Of a DNA stretch of 64,000 bases, positions 7,852 to 16,422 are shown in pieces; position 1 is the first letter of the stretch; each line of letters opens with the position of its first letter. This stretch comes from Flavobacterium praedii. Lineage in GTDB: Bacteria; Bacteroidota; Bacteroidia; Flavobacteriales; Flavobacteriaceae. Below the pieces are notes generated by a model. It did not search any database. It was not told where the DNA came from and saw nothing but the letters and a program-made list of their open reading frames with translations. The stretch covers positions 2,133,001 to 2,197,000 of the forward strand of contig NZ_CP113948.1 in assembly GCF_026810365.1 (NCBI RefSeq). Direction: 5' to 3'. The position numbers were made by a program, and so were the translations under genes.

Positions 7852-9264
7852 TTACTCTTCCTTAGGTTTTGATAGATAATAAACAGGAATCCCAGTTAGC
7901 ATTATCAATACTCCCCAACCGCAAGTTGAAAACTTGGTAAGCAATAATCCAACACAAATGGCAATGGCTACAATAATATAAACAAGAGGTAAAAAGGGAT
8001 AACCAAAAGCTTTGTAAGGTCTTTCTACATCCGGCATTTTCTTTCTAAGAATAAAAATTCCATAAATAGTAAGGATGTAAAAAATTAAAACGATGATGAT
8101 CACAAAATCTAACAAATCACCGTACTTTCCTGTCAAACACAAAGCCGAAGCCCAAACACATTGAACCCACAAAGCCCATGCTGGCACACCCGCTTTGTTA
8201 ATCTCACCCGCTTTCTTCAAAAAGAGTCCGTCTTTTGCCATCGTATAATACACTCTCGCTCCTGCCATAATCAAGCCATTGTTACAGGCAAAAGTCGATA
8301 TCATAATCATCAATGCAATGATAATCGTTCCCATATCACCAAAAGTATATTGCGAAGCTACAACTGCAACACGATCTGACTTTGCGGTGGCAATTTCTTG
8401 AAAAGGAATAACAGCCAAATACATCAAGTTTGTTAAGATATAAATTATGGTCACAATTAATGTTCCTAGAAAAAGACTCAACCCAACATTACGTTTTGGA
8501 TTTTTAATTTCTCCAGCTATAAAAGTTACTCCAACCCAAGCATCACTTGAAAATAAAGAGCCCACCATTGCTGCAGAAATCCCTGTTAATAAAGCAGTTC
8601 CGCCTATGGGCATCCAAGAACCACTTTCAGTATCAAAAGCTCTTGAACTCCAGGCATTAGACCAGTTAGCATTCCAAATATCAGCTTTCGCTGCCAAAAC
8701 AAACCCAAAAACGATCAATCCAAAAAGTGATAAAATTTTAATTATAGTCAAAACCGTTTGCATAATTTTACTATTCTTCACCCCGCGACTATTGATGTAG
8801 GTCAACAACACTATAGTTATTATAGAAACAATTTGGGCGGCATTCAATTTAAACGAACCCAATTCATATAATATATTTTCATCACTCAAAGGGGAATACA
8901 AATAGGCGGCAAACTTAGAAAATCCAACACCAACAGCTGCAATTGTCCCAGTTTGAATTACGGCAAAGAAACTCCAACCGTATAAAAAGGCAATTAGTTT
9001 ATTATAGGCTTCTTTTAAATAAACATATTGTCCACCTGCATTTGGAAACATAGCACTCAATTCCCCATAACTTACTGCGGCAATCATAGTTATCAATCCT
9101 GAAATCAACCATATTAAAATAAGCCAACCTGCTGACCCAACCTGTCGAGCAATATCAGCACTTACAATAAATATTCCTGAACCAATCATTGACCCTACAA
9201 CAAGCATAGTACCGTCTAGTAATCCGAGTTCTCTTTTAAATTCTCCTGGTTTGTTTTCTTCCAT
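7852..9264 (-). CDS. APC-superfamily amino acid permease
   Basis: This 470-residue inner-membrane transporter has about 12 predicted membrane helices. The first helix carries the APC substrate-binding motif GSMIGSGIFIV (residues 22-32). The consensus loop with FPNAGGQYVYLKEAYN and the helix-6 segment LFSSDAWVGVTFIAGEIKNPKRN are also typical of the LAT/YfnA-like group. It would import or exchange amino acids by proton or substrate coupling. The particular substrate cannot be read from the sequence. It is monocistronic on the minus strand, with no partner subunit nearby. Confidence 0.93.
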   Translation of the reverse strand: MEENKPGEFKRELGLLDGTMLVVGSMIGSGIFIVSADIARQVGSAGWLILIWLISGLITMIAAVSYGELSAMFPNAGGQYVYLKEAYNKLIAFLYGWSFFAVIQTGTIAAVGVGFSKFAAYLYSPLSDENILYELGSFKLNAAQIVSIITIVLLTYINSRGVKNSKIMQTVLTIIKILSLFGLIVFGFVLAAKADIWNANWSNAWSSRAFDTESGSWMPIGGTALLTGISAAMVGSLFSSDAWVGVTFIAGEIKNPKRNVGLSLFLGTLIVTIIYILTNLMYLAVIPFQEIATAKSDRVAVVASQYTFGDMGTIIIALMIMISTFACNNGLIMAGARVYYTMAKDGLFLKKAGEINKAGVPAWALWVQCVWASALCLTGKYGDLLDFVIIIVLIFYILTIYGIFILRKKMPDVERPYKAFGYPFLPLVYIIVAIAICVGLLLTKFSTCGWGVLIMLTGIPVYYLSKPKEE

Positions 9265-9388
9265 TTTTATAGGTTTATTTTTTTGGTTGGCTAAAGATAT
9301 ACTTTTTTTTGAAAATGACTAATCACAAACATTTTTTAAGAAACTAAACAAAATGTCATTTAAAAAATAGATTCCAAATAGCACATAA

Positions 9389-9421
9389 AAAAAACCCTTA
9401 AGGTTTCTTAAGAGTTTTTTT
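9389..9421 (-). terminator. intrinsic terminator of the NlpC/P60 gene
   Basis: AAAACCCTTAA and TTAAGAGTTTT form an imperfect stem flanked by A and T runs. It lies just after the minus-strand stop at 9444. Confidence 0.7.
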
Positions 9422-9443
9422 ATAATTATTTTTTATAGATTTT

Positions 9444-10856
9444 TTACTTTAAAACCCGATTCACCTGCGCAAAATTTCGGTGGTAATAAGGTTCTTTTGT
9501 TGATGAAATAATCACTCCAGCATGTGTAGAAGAGTGAATGAATTTTATTTCATCATCAGCAACTTCTATTACCATTCCTACATGGTTAATATGTCTTCTT
9601 CCATTGGTTTTAAAGAAAATCAAATCTCCTTTTTGAACCTTCTCCGTTTCTATTTTTTCACCAAAACTCGATTGCTCAATAGACGATCTGGGTAATTTAA
9701 TATCAAAACCTCCAAATGTAGAACACATAAATCCTGAACAATCAAAACCGGCAGTTGTGGTACCTCCACTTCTATATCTTGTTCCTATTTTATCTGATGC
9801 GGATTCTATCAATTGATTAATCAAATCTTCATTTGCTATAGTAATCGTTGAAGCAACACTGGAAGAGGTTGTATCATTTTTTATTGTTATTTCTTCTTTA
9901 CTTGGTGCAAGTAAAGTATCATTTGGAACTTGAATACTTAACTTTGATCCAACCAATAATTTTGATTTTATATCGGGATTTTGATTTTCCAATACAGCTA
10001 CTGATATACCGTATTTCTTAGCAATTCCGTATTTGGTTTCTTTAGGTAAAACCTCATGAACTATTTCAGAAGTCTGAATTGCAGAATCTATATTAATCTC
10101 TTTTCCTTTATTTGCGCTTTCAGCAATGGCAGGAACAATTTCTTTATTTTCAATACTAGTTGCTTCTTTTGTTTCCAGATTATTTTCATTAGTAACAACC
10201 ACATTTTCTATAACTTTCCCATTACTTGGAATCATTATTTCTTGTCCAATACTTATGCCTTTCTTTCCAATTTTAGGATTGGCTTTTTGCAATTCTTTTA
10301 ATGAAACACCATATGCTCTTGCAATTACATACAAAGATTCTTTTGGTTTGACCTGATGCACTAAAGGTACATTAATATCAATGGAACTTTGCGTGGCGCT
10401 TTCAGACTTTATATTAGACAAACTTTCTATTTCTTTTTTGGACAAAGTTGACGGAATAACAATCGTCTGACCAATTTTCAAGCCTTCTGTTTCCAACTTT
10501 GGATTGGCTTTATAAAGCAATTCTGGAGTTGTTTTGAATTGTTTTGTAATTCCGTACAATGTTTCTTTTGGCAAAACTTCGTGATTTATTTCAGTAGATT
10601 TATCTGAAACTTTACTCGTAAGTTCATTGTTTTTTGAAGATTCAGAATTTGGAATCAATAAAACCTGATTGAGATGTAAGGTTTTTTTAGCTTTAGGATT
10701 TAATTTGTAAATAGCAGCAATTGAAACATTGTATTTCTTTGCAATACTCGAAATGGTTTCTCCTTTTATTATGGTGTGTTTTAAACTATTATCTTGAGAA
10801 AAAACACTAATACTGGTTAAAAAAAATGTTAAAACAATTACTCTAAAATACTTCAT
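9444..10856 (-). CDS. LysM-repeat NlpC/P60 cell-wall endopeptidase
   Basis: The 470-residue secreted protein starts with a signal peptide (MKYFRVIVLTFFLTSISVFSQ). Four LysM modules follow, near residues 27-70, 92-135, 165-210 and 267-310, each with the HxVxxxETxxxIAKKY...N pattern and joined by low-complexity K/E/S linkers. They bind peptidoglycan glycan chains. The C-terminal NlpC/P60 domain (about 345-470) has the catalytic Cys in TAGFDCSGF and the His in RRHINHVGMVI, with a further HSS motif. It would cut D-Glu-DAP peptide bonds in cell-wall turnover. The catalytic residues are intact. A promoter box lies about 110 bp upstream. Confidence 0.94.
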   Translation of the reverse strand: MKYFRVIVLTFFLTSISVFSQDNSLKHTIIKGETISSIAKKYNVSIAAIYKLNPKAKKTLHLNQVLLIPNSESSKNNELTSKVSDKSTEINHEVLPKETLYGITKQFKTTPELLYKANPKLETEGLKIGQTIVIPSTLSKKEIESLSNIKSESATQSSIDINVPLVHQVKPKESLYVIARAYGVSLKELQKANPKIGKKGISIGQEIMIPSNGKVIENVVVTNENNLETKEATSIENKEIVPAIAESANKGKEINIDSAIQTSEIVHEVLPKETKYGIAKKYGISVAVLENQNPDIKSKLLVGSKLSIQVPNDTLLAPSKEEITIKNDTTSSSVASTITIANEDLINQLIESASDKIGTRYRSGGTTTAGFDCSGFMCSTFGGFDIKLPRSSIEQSSFGEKIETEKVQKGDLIFFKTNGRRHINHVGMVIEVADDEIKFIHSSTHAGVIISSTKEPYYHRNFAQVNRVLK

Positions 10857-10965
10857 GCTTGGTTGATTTCCACCCCATTTTTAAGAATACATGCAATTTT
10901 AAGACAGGGGATTATTAATTTTGCTGTACTTTTCTTCTCAAAATTTATTATTTTTTCGAGATTTA

Positions 10966-10973
10966 CAAATATA
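10966..10973 (-). promoter_or_regulatory. predicted -7 box of the NlpC/P60 gene
   Basis: On the minus strand this is TATATTTG, matching TAnnTTTG. It implies a leader of about 100 bases before the start at 10856. Confidence 0.45.
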
Positions 10974-11077
10974 AGTTTTTAAGTAGATTGGGAAGTTAAA
11001 TGATTGCTAAAATTTTAAAAAATGTTATAATTATTTTCATTTCAAGCATAAATGTTATTTTACAAAATCAGCAACTC

Positions 11078-11710
11078 TCATAAGCTTTCAAGAATAGCCA
11101 CATAATGAAATACTGTACCTAAAAGCACGAATAAATGCCAAATGACGTGAAAATAATTTTTATGCCCTTTTACGTAAAAATAAACACCAAGGGTATAACT
11201 TAGACCACCAGCGAGAATCCATAAAAACACAGACATAGGAATCACTCCCCACAATGGTTTTATGACAAAAACAATCATCCAACCCATCAACAAATACAAT
11301 AAAACAGAAACAAACTTAAATCGGTCAACATAAAAAACCTTAAAAAAAGTCCCCAACAATACAATAGACCACATTATTCCTAAAAAAAGCAGAGCATTTT
11401 CTCTATTCAAATAAATAACCATCAAAGGCGAATAAGTTCCAGCAATTAGATAGTAAATACTGATATGATCTGCAATTTTAAGCAACTGTTTCGTTTTCTC
11501 TTTTTGAGTCAAGTGATACAAAGACGAAAAGGAATACACCAACAACATTCCTATTCCAAAAGCAAAAACAGACAAAACCGTTACTAAATTATGATTCCTG
11601 TATGCTATTACAATTAAAAATGGCATAGCAAATAAACAAAAAAACACGCCTAGAATATGCGAGATTCCATTGGCTAGTTCTTCGTTGCGGGTTTGTATTC
11701 TTACTTCCAT
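11078..11710 (-). CDS. hemolysin III / TrhA family membrane protein
   Basis: The 210-residue protein belongs to the PAQR-related hemolysin-III (YqfA/TrhA) family, with seven predicted membrane helices. Conserved residues include the N-terminal NEELANGISHILG and the S-Y-H motif FSSLYHLTQ. ADHISIYYLIAGTYSP and, near the end, HVIWHLFVLLGTVFHYVAIL follow. The histidines form the presumed metal site. Members affect membrane energetics or lipid homeostasis, and haemolytic activity has been shown for few. A second, broken relative of this gene lies in pieces at 16402-16422, 20611-20659 and 28861-28909. The 53 bases downstream of this gene's stop recur identically at 16308-16361. Confidence 0.9.
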   Translation of the reverse strand: MEVRIQTRNEELANGISHILGVFFCLFAMPFLIVIAYRNHNLVTVLSVFAFGIGMLLVYSFSSLYHLTQKEKTKQLLKIADHISIYYLIAGTYSPLMVIYLNRENALLFLGIMWSIVLLGTFFKVFYVDRFKFVSVLLYLLMGWMIVFVIKPLWGVIPMSVFLWILAGGLSYTLGVYFYVKGHKNYFHVIWHLFVLLGTVFHYVAILESL

Positions 11711-11731
11711 TACAGTCTGATTTAATAGTTT

Positions 11732-11884
11732 TTATTTCATTAAAGATACGATTTCATCATTTAATTTCAACCATTCCGAGGCATAAGCTTTTAAATTTCT
11801 GTTCCGTTTACCCCATACCTTTTTTTGATAGTAAGATGCATTGTCGCGATACTTACGAAAATGGCTTTGCCAATCTACTTCCAT
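11732..11884 (-). CDS. small hypothetical protein or gene remnant (50 residues)
   Basis: The frame encodes MEVDWQSHFRKYRDNASYYQ and ends in LKLNDEIVSLMK. It is rich in charged and aromatic residues, as in a real helical protein. The frame extends upstream to a TTG at 11926 directly after a stop codon, and that upstream part (RLLDCWNDNI) also looks coding. This suggests a C-terminal remnant of a longer gene. I do not recognise the family. It sits 21 bp upstream of the hemolysin-III gene on the same strand, so it may be co-transcribed. Confidence 0.4.
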   Translation of the reverse strand: MEVDWQSHFRKYRDNASYYQKKVWGKRNRNLKAYASEWLKLNDEIVSLMK

Positions 11885-12119
11885 AATGTTGTCGTTCCAA
11901 CAGTCAAGCAATCTTTGAAAACCCAATTAAGCCTAAGTTGACCTTTTACACTTATTACAGTGATAAAAAACCCACAACTTAAAATAAACACAATAGCACT
12001 TTACCTATATATTTAACAAAATACATAAATAATGAAAGAAAAACACTATGCTAAAAAGTAAGAATAGTTTAGTTTTGATTTTGTAATCTATTATTACAAT
12101 AACCAATAAAAAACTATTT

Positions 12120-12617
12120 ATGTCAAATTTGCTTAACAATCGCGTAAACGCTACTGCTACGGCAGCACAGGTAACGGCAGTGAAAGCCGCTTTCCAAACT
12201 ATTCTAACCAATCTTCCTTTTTTGGTGGGTTTAACTGCCGATGAGAGAAAATCATTAATAACTGTTGATGTCAGCAACAAGGCGTTTACCGAAGATGCCA
12301 TTAATGCGGCGGTAAACAATCCAACGCTTGTTCCTTCCTATCTTTCGGTGGCGAATATGCAAAGTGATTTAACACTTTTTACGCAACTGGATGAAATCTC
12401 GGGATTGGCCAACCAGCTTTGTGAGCGTATTGAAGACACCAAAATGCTGACAGGAAGCGAGGCCTACAGTGTGGCGCTGGCGCTGTACAAATCCTTTGGG
12501 TCGGCAGCCGATGCCGGAGTTCAGGGTGCCGACAGCATAGTCGAGCAACTCAAAAAACGTTTCCCAAGCAATAGCGGTTCAGGAACTAATACAGCACCTC
12601 CTGTACCCGTGCAATAA
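12120..12617 (+). CDS. hypothetical protein, alanine-rich helical, 165 residues
   Basis: I do not recognise this protein beyond having the look of a small helical domain. It starts MSNLLNNRVNATATAAQVTA and has long amphipathic helices with conserved-looking segments LPFLVGLTADERKSLI and SDLTLFTQLDEISGLANQL. The tail is low-complexity (SGSGTNTAPPVPVQ). No signal peptide or membrane segment is seen. Its codon use is clearly more GC-rich than the neighbours, which suggests separate ancestry. A clean terminator follows, then a palindrome-rich spacer and an HTH-like gene at 12960 of similar composition. The pair may have moved in together. Confidence 0.75.
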   Translation: MSNLLNNRVNATATAAQVTAVKAAFQTILTNLPFLVGLTADERKSLITVDVSNKAFTEDAINAAVNNPTLVPSYLSVANMQSDLTLFTQLDEISGLANQLCERIEDTKMLTGSEAYSVALALYKSFGSAADAGVQGADSIVEQLKKRFPSNSGSGTNTAPPVPVQ

Positions 12618-12639
12618 CAACCGTTGCCATGCTAAACTG

Positions 12640-12665
12640 GCCCCATTATGCTTATGGGGCTTTTT
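12640..12665 (+). terminator. intrinsic terminator
   Basis: GCCCCAT and ATGGGGC form a 7-bp GC-rich stem followed by five T, ending the gene at 12120. Confidence 0.85.
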
Positions 12666-12786
12666 CACCGAAATTGTGAATCAAAAAACGACCTATTCGG
12701 GTTGTTTTCTAGTACTAATAGGAGTGCTTTTGGTTACTAGTACACCCACAAAAATACCCTTTGCCCCCTACAAATAAGAGCTAAAC

Positions 12787-12902
12787 CTCCCTTCTTTAGG
12801 GAGTATAGCCCCTCTTTTAAGGGAGCAACACCCCTTCTTTATAGTACCCCTACTCCCTATAAATAGCAGTATAGGTACTGCTTTTAGGGAGTATAGGGGT
12901 AC
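12787..12902. repeat. cluster of AGGGAGTATAGGGG palindromes
   Basis: This GC-rich spacer holds several nested inverted repeats built from CTCCCT/AGGGAG units. A small hairpin lies at 12787-12803. A long imperfect one of about 59 bp lies at 12844-12902, with arms starting GTACCCCTACTCCCTAT and ending AGGGAGTATAGGGGTAC. It lies 58 bp upstream of the HTH-like gene at 12960. It could be an operator array for that protein or a small mobile repeat. Confidence 0.65.
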
Positions 12903-12959
12903 ATAATAGGGTGGTTTGATCACTATTATCGGGTATAAACTATTTAAAAAAAGACTATT

Positions 12960-13322
12960 ATGACAGACAACAATAAAAAACACAGCCTCGACAGAGGCGA
13001 TCAGTACCCGCTAGTGGGGAATTTTATCAATTATCACATTTCACAGCAGCTTGTAACCAAAGCAGATGTAGCCAGAGCACTGAACATACGCCCCAAAGGA
13101 CTGACAGCCTATTGCAAAAGAGATACACTGCAGTTTGCCGTTTTATGGAAACTAAGCTTGGCATTGAAACACAATTTTATCGCTCAATTGGGCGAATACC
13201 TGCCCTATCGTTTTGAAACCATTCGCGAAAAAGCCCTAAAAGAAGAACTTGACCAGAAAGAGGCGATCATACAAAAAATGGAAATCCAGATGGAGACGAT
13301 GCGGGAAATGATTAAAAAATAA
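12960..13322 (+). CDS. small HTH-like DNA-binding protein with C-terminal coiled coil
   Basis: The 120-residue protein has an N-terminal region compatible with a Cro/CI-type helix-turn-helix: LVTKADVARALNIRPKGLTAYCKRDTLQFAVLWKLSLALKHNF (given here as segments of residues 26-68). The pattern of a recognition helix after VARALNI is clear. The C-terminal part (about 85-120) is a heptad-like coiled coil, KEELDQKEAIIQKMEIQMET, probably for dimerisation. No ligand domain is present. The palindrome cluster just upstream is an obvious candidate for its binding site. It is similar in base composition to the gene at 12120. The role as regulator is inferred. Confidence 0.7.
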   Translation: MTDNNKKHSLDRGDQYPLVGNFINYHISQQLVTKADVARALNIRPKGLTAYCKRDTLQFAVLWKLSLALKHNFIAQLGEYLPYRFETIREKALKEELDQKEAIIQKMEIQMETMREMIKK

Positions 13323-13389
13323 TAACGAATTGGAATTGTGAGAAAATCAATTATATTTGGAAAAATAATGCTGACGAATGTTTCGTCAA

Positions 13390-13447
13390 GCTAACCAACT
13401 GAAGTATGTATAAACGAAGTTTTGTTTCGCATATATATAAGTTGGGC
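13390..13447. repeat. attC-like recombination site, short type, start of cassette array
   Basis: An imperfect hairpin runs from CTAACCAAC through TATGTATAAACGAA, a TTTTG loop region and TTTCGCATATATATAA to GTTGGGC. The closing GTTGGGC (13441-13447) fits the R' core GTTRRRY. The next cassette starts GTTGGGCATC and ends GATGCCCAAC at 14592-14601, its exact reverse complement. A small palindrome, GACGAAtgtTTCGTC, lies just before at 13373-13387. The R'' core here is loose, so this end of the array is less certain. Confidence 0.5.
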
Positions 13448-13492
13448 ATCATTATAGCTAACCGTACTAAATTAGAAACTAAAAATTAAACT

Positions 13493-14590
13493 ATGGCAAA
13501 TCCTAAAGATATTTTAGTAATAACAACTTCTTCCGCTGAAGGATTGAAAATAAAAAAACATTTAAAACCAGTTTCTGCTCATATTGTAACAGGAACCAAT
13601 TTATTTAGTGATTTTTTAGGAGGATTAACAGATGTATTTGGAGGGCGTTCAAGTTCATATCAAAAACAGTTGTCCTCTCTCTATAATGAAGCAATTGAGA
13701 GAATAAAATACAACGCGCACGAAATTGGCGGAAATTGTGTTATAGGTTTGAATATTGATATGGATGAAATTTCAGGAAAGGGAAAATCAATGTTTATGTT
13801 AACAGCTATAGGAACAGCGGTAATTATTGAAAAAGATGAAAGATTAAATTCATTATCAAACACAAATGAAAAGTTTGAAAATGTTGGCGTTGAAAGAATA
13901 AACAATTTAAGACAAAGAAAAAGTATTATTGAAAAAGCTGAAAAGCGAGAATTATATTATGATGATGAAACTTGGAGCTTTATAACATCAAATCAAGTTC
14001 AAGAAGTTTTCCCAGCCTTATTAAGAAGACATTCAAGCGTAATTGAAGACTTTGAATCAATGCAAGATGCTTATAATATATTCAATAAAAATTTTATAAG
14101 TTATATTGATGCTTTAGAAGAAAGCAAAAAAGTAAATTTACTTTACGACAAAATTGAAACCGAAACTAATCATCAAGTTGCTTTGTATTTATCTAAAGTA
14201 ATCAAAGAATTAAACTTATTTGATTATGAAAAAAATATGAGTTTACTTAAAAATTCAGATTTCAAAAAACAAAAAATTGGTTTAAGAATAGCAACTTATG
14301 ACAAATCATTTTATGACAAAGAAGATATTGAAAACTTAAATCAGACCAAAACTTTTATTTCTGAAACTTTTAAAGAAAGAGGCGAAATGTCTACAAAAAA
14401 GCAACTTTTATCATCGAAAGAAAAAGAAGTTTGGAATTGTGAATGTGGAAATAAATCTGTTGAAATTGGAGAATATTGCGGAAGTTGTAAAAATGATATT
14501 TTTGGATTCAAAGAATCTGAAATGAAACCAACCGAAATTGTGAAATACATTGACCAAAAAATTGAACTAATAAACGAGTATATAAAATAA
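13493..14590 (+). CDS. YbjQ-like heavy-metal-binding domain protein with C-terminal zinc ribbon
   Basis: The N-terminal 110 residues match the YbjQ/UPF0145 putative heavy-metal-binding domain. Marks are DILVITTSSAEG, the VTGTNLFSDFLGGLTDVFGG stretch, and YNAHEIGGNCVIGLNIDMDEI followed by the MFMLTAIGTAVII strand. The middle (about 120-300) is helical and unassigned. A four-cysteine zinc ribbon, CECGNK...EYCGSCK (residues about 325-340), follows near the C-terminus. Such proteins form decameric or pentameric rings in known structures, with unknown role. It is the only gene of its cassette. The cassette ends are perfect 10-bp complements (13441-13450 and 14592-14601). Confidence 0.85.
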   Translation: MANPKDILVITTSSAEGLKIKKHLKPVSAHIVTGTNLFSDFLGGLTDVFGGRSSSYQKQLSSLYNEAIERIKYNAHEIGGNCVIGLNIDMDEISGKGKSMFMLTAIGTAVIIEKDERLNSLSNTNEKFENVGVERINNLRQRKSIIEKAEKRELYYDDETWSFITSNQVQEVFPALLRRHSSVIEDFESMQDAYNIFNKNFISYIDALEESKKVNLLYDKIETETNHQVALYLSKVIKELNLFDYEKNMSLLKNSDFKKQKIGLRIATYDKSFYDKEDIENLNQTKTFISETFKERGEMSTKKQLLSSKEKEVWNCECGNKSVEIGEYCGSCKNDIFGFKESEMKPTEIVKYIDQKIELINEYIK

Positions 14591-14594
14591 CGAT

Positions 14595-14727
14595 GCCCAA
14601 CAGCCACTACAACGGATTTGGGCATTTGGCTTAATGGAAAAATGGTTTTGTATTTGGGATGATTTGGCAAATCCGAAAATAGGGCTTAATTTAGTCCCAA
14701 ACCCACTGTAGTGCCAGAACGTTGGCA
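14595..14727. repeat. attC-like site between cassettes
   Basis: The R''-like core GCCCAAC is at 14595-14601 and the R' core GTTGGCA at 14721-14727. L'' CACTACAACGGATTTGGG and L' CCCAAACCCACTGTAGTG pair at 15 of 18 positions. The inner region has the family's conserved GGCTTAAT...TTTGGCAAATCCGAAAATAGGGCTTAATTT pattern, described here in parts. The total length of 133 bp is similar to the long attC sites (VCR) of Vibrio. Confidence 0.7.
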
Positions 14728-14757
14728 GTAAGTGTACGAGAAACCACATAAATAACT

Positions 14758-15213
14758 ATGGACAAACCCGAATTTGAACCAATTTTTCCACCAGGATTTC
14801 ACACAATTGATCTAAATCAATTAGATAATTTGTTTGTTACAAATTTTGAAAGCAACTCAAAAAGACAAATTCTAGTAAATCAATTAAGGAATTTTTTGGA
14901 TGAGTTATCTAAATTAAACACTAATTTTGAAATATGGCTTGATGGATCTTTTACAACATTAAAAGTTGAACCTGAAGACATAGATATTTTAATTGTTTAC
15001 AATATTGATTCATTAAATGCATTGTCTGACGAGAAAAAAGCGATTGTTAATAGCTTATTCAATAGACCACTAACTAAAATAAGATATAATATTGACATTT
15101 TACTTTGTCCAGATGATGATGTAAATAATAGAAGTTATTGGCGCGGTTGGTTTGGATATTCGCGAAGTGAACAACCAAAGGGAATAGCAAAATTTAATTA
15201 TGGCAACAATTAG
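14758..15213 (+). CDS. nucleotidyltransferase-fold protein (DUF6932-like)
   Basis: The 151-residue protein carries the nucleotidyltransferase signature. LDGSFTTLK is followed nine residues later by DIDILIVY (DxD metal-binding pair), and a third acidic residue is likely in NIDILLC. The N-terminal PPGFHTIDLNQLDNLFV is the mark I associate with the DUF6932 group. Minimal nucleotidyltransferases of this sort often pair with a second gene in toxin-antitoxin or antiviral units (MNT-HEPN is one example). It overlaps the next gene by 14 bp, so the two are translationally coupled in one cassette. Enzymatic activity and target are unknown. Confidence 0.8.
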   Translation: MDKPEFEPIFPPGFHTIDLNQLDNLFVTNFESNSKRQILVNQLRNFLDELSKLNTNFEIWLDGSFTTLKVEPEDIDILIVYNIDSLNALSDEKKAIVNSLFNRPLTKIRYNIDILLCPDDDVNNRSYWRGWFGYSRSEQPKGIAKFNYGNN

Positions 15214-16132
15214 TAATTTACAAGAAAACATAATCTATCTTCAATCCCAAATTGAAGAACTTAGTTCGTTACTTTCAAGCGAACCACAAAATTTTGCCGT
15301 AAAAATCCAAATAGAAAATTACCAATCAGAAATAACAAATTTACAAAGTTATCTCTATACTGAAAATTTAAAACGTAACAAAGAAATAATAGCATTACGG
15401 TTAATTGGAAATATTGCAAAAAACGGAACTTTTCCATTAGGTTCTGTTGGAGGCATTACAAATTCATTTTCAAATGCTCTTTATAAGACTTCCCAATTTC
15501 TACAATTTGGAAAAAAAGGTGGTAAAAAAATTGAAGCCTTGATGAAAAATTCTTTAGACATTCGTTTAGAAGGTTTAGGAGTAGGTTCTACAATATTCTA
15601 TGTTTCAGCAAAAACAAGTCCAGATATTTTCGGGAATAGTATTGTTCAAAATTCGCTTGAAAACACTTTTGAATTATTTTCTTCAAATGATGAATCTGAA
15701 TTAATGGAAAATATTGAAAAAGTTGGAACTAAAAATTCTAAATATTTTTCAGCATTTTTAGAAGAATTAATTCACGATAATCTAGAAGTTGAAATTACTT
15801 GGGAAAGCCCAAATTACGAAACGAAAAAATGGTTTGGAACCTCTGAAAAAATTTCAATGTTCTATAATACTTTTAAAAGTATAGAAATCTTAGAACCCGA
15901 AACACTAAGTTTTGAATCTGAAATAATTACTTTAAGTTTAAAAAATAAAATTGAAGTATTTGATCGAAGTAATAATCATACCTATACAGTAAAATATCCA
16001 AATTCTATAATGACTTTAATTAAAGAATTGCACGTTGGCGAAGTTTGTAACATAGTAATCACAAAAACAACTATTATAAATACTCTCTCCCAAAAAGAAA
16101 AATTTGAATATAATCTAGTCGAAATAAACTAG
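15200..16132 (+). CDS. unrecognised partner of the nucleotidyltransferase, 310 residues
   Basis: The start overlaps the nucleotidyltransferase stop region by 14 bp. The N-terminal 60 residues form a coiled coil (ENIIYLQSQIEELSSLLSSE and following). A glycine-rich hydrophobic stretch then follows (GNIAKNGTFPLGSVGGITNS, about residues 73-92). The central part (LEGLGVGSTIFYVSAKTSPD) and a C-terminal beta-rich region complete it. I do not recognise a family, and no HEPN RX4-6H motif is seen. The cassette closes 11 bp after the stop at TACTGCCAAC, complementary to its start GTTGGCAGTA at 14721. It is probably the second component of a two-gene unit, possibly toxin-antitoxin or defence. Confidence 0.65.
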   Translation: MATISNLQENIIYLQSQIEELSSLLSSEPQNFAVKIQIENYQSEITNLQSYLYTENLKRNKEIIALRLIGNIAKNGTFPLGSVGGITNSFSNALYKTSQFLQFGKKGGKKIEALMKNSLDIRLEGLGVGSTIFYVSAKTSPDIFGNSIVQNSLENTFELFSSNDESELMENIEKVGTKNSKYFSAFLEELIHDNLEVEITWESPNYETKKWFGTSEKISMFYNTFKSIEILEPETLSFESEIITLSLKNKIEVFDRSNNHTYTVKYPNSIMTLIKELHVGEVCNIVITKTTIINTLSQKEKFEYNLVEIN

Positions 16133-16143
16133 AAAACACCTAC

Positions 16144-16180
16144 TGCCAACACACGTTACAAGCAATTTGGGTATTAGGCA
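16144..16180. repeat. attC-like site, 5' half, interrupted by element B
   Basis: TGCCAAC (16144-16150) is followed by ACACGTTACAAGCAATTTGG, the normal R''-L'' start of these sites. After GTATTAGGC the site is broken by element B. The fitting 3' half, starting AATTTAGTCCCAAAC, is found after the other B copy at 27602. Confidence 0.65.
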
Positions 16181-16182
16181 CC

Positions 16183-16304
16183 CCGATAGCGCGGATTTGC
16201 AATCCGTGCCCACCACAATAAGCCACAATAAAAATCATATATAAATACAATTTACATTTATTTTGATATACGTTGTCGGCACGGATTGCAAATCCGCCTA
16301 TCGG
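16183..16304. mobile_element. element B, copy 1 (122-bp palindromic MITE-like repeat)
   Basis: The terminal inverted repeats are CCGATAGCGCGGATTTGCAA... and its reverse complement. Each arm is about 27 bp and itself contains the hairpin GGATTTGCAATCC. The core between the arms is AT-rich and non-coding. The second copy at 27481-27601 is nearly identical. It carries no transposase, so any movement must rely on an enzyme encoded elsewhere. Confidence 0.75.
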
Positions 16305-16306
16305 TT

Positions 16307-16422
16307 TGGGAAGTTAAATGATTGCTAAAATTTTAAAAAATGTTATAATTATTTTCATTTCCTGATCTTATGTTATTTATTTTAAATTCTTTTTAGTTCT
16401 CTCACAAGCTTTTCAAAATAGC
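16307..16422 (-). pseudogene. 3' remnant of a second hemolysin-III-like gene
   Basis: On the minus strand the last codons read AILKSL followed by a stop at 16402-16404, matching the AILESL end of the intact gene at 11078. The 53 bases beyond (16308-16361) are identical to the DNA downstream of the intact gene, after which the two differ. The gene body is missing: element A copy 1 begins exactly where the coding remnant stops. The matching 5' ends are at 20611-20659 and 28861-28909. Confidence 0.75.
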
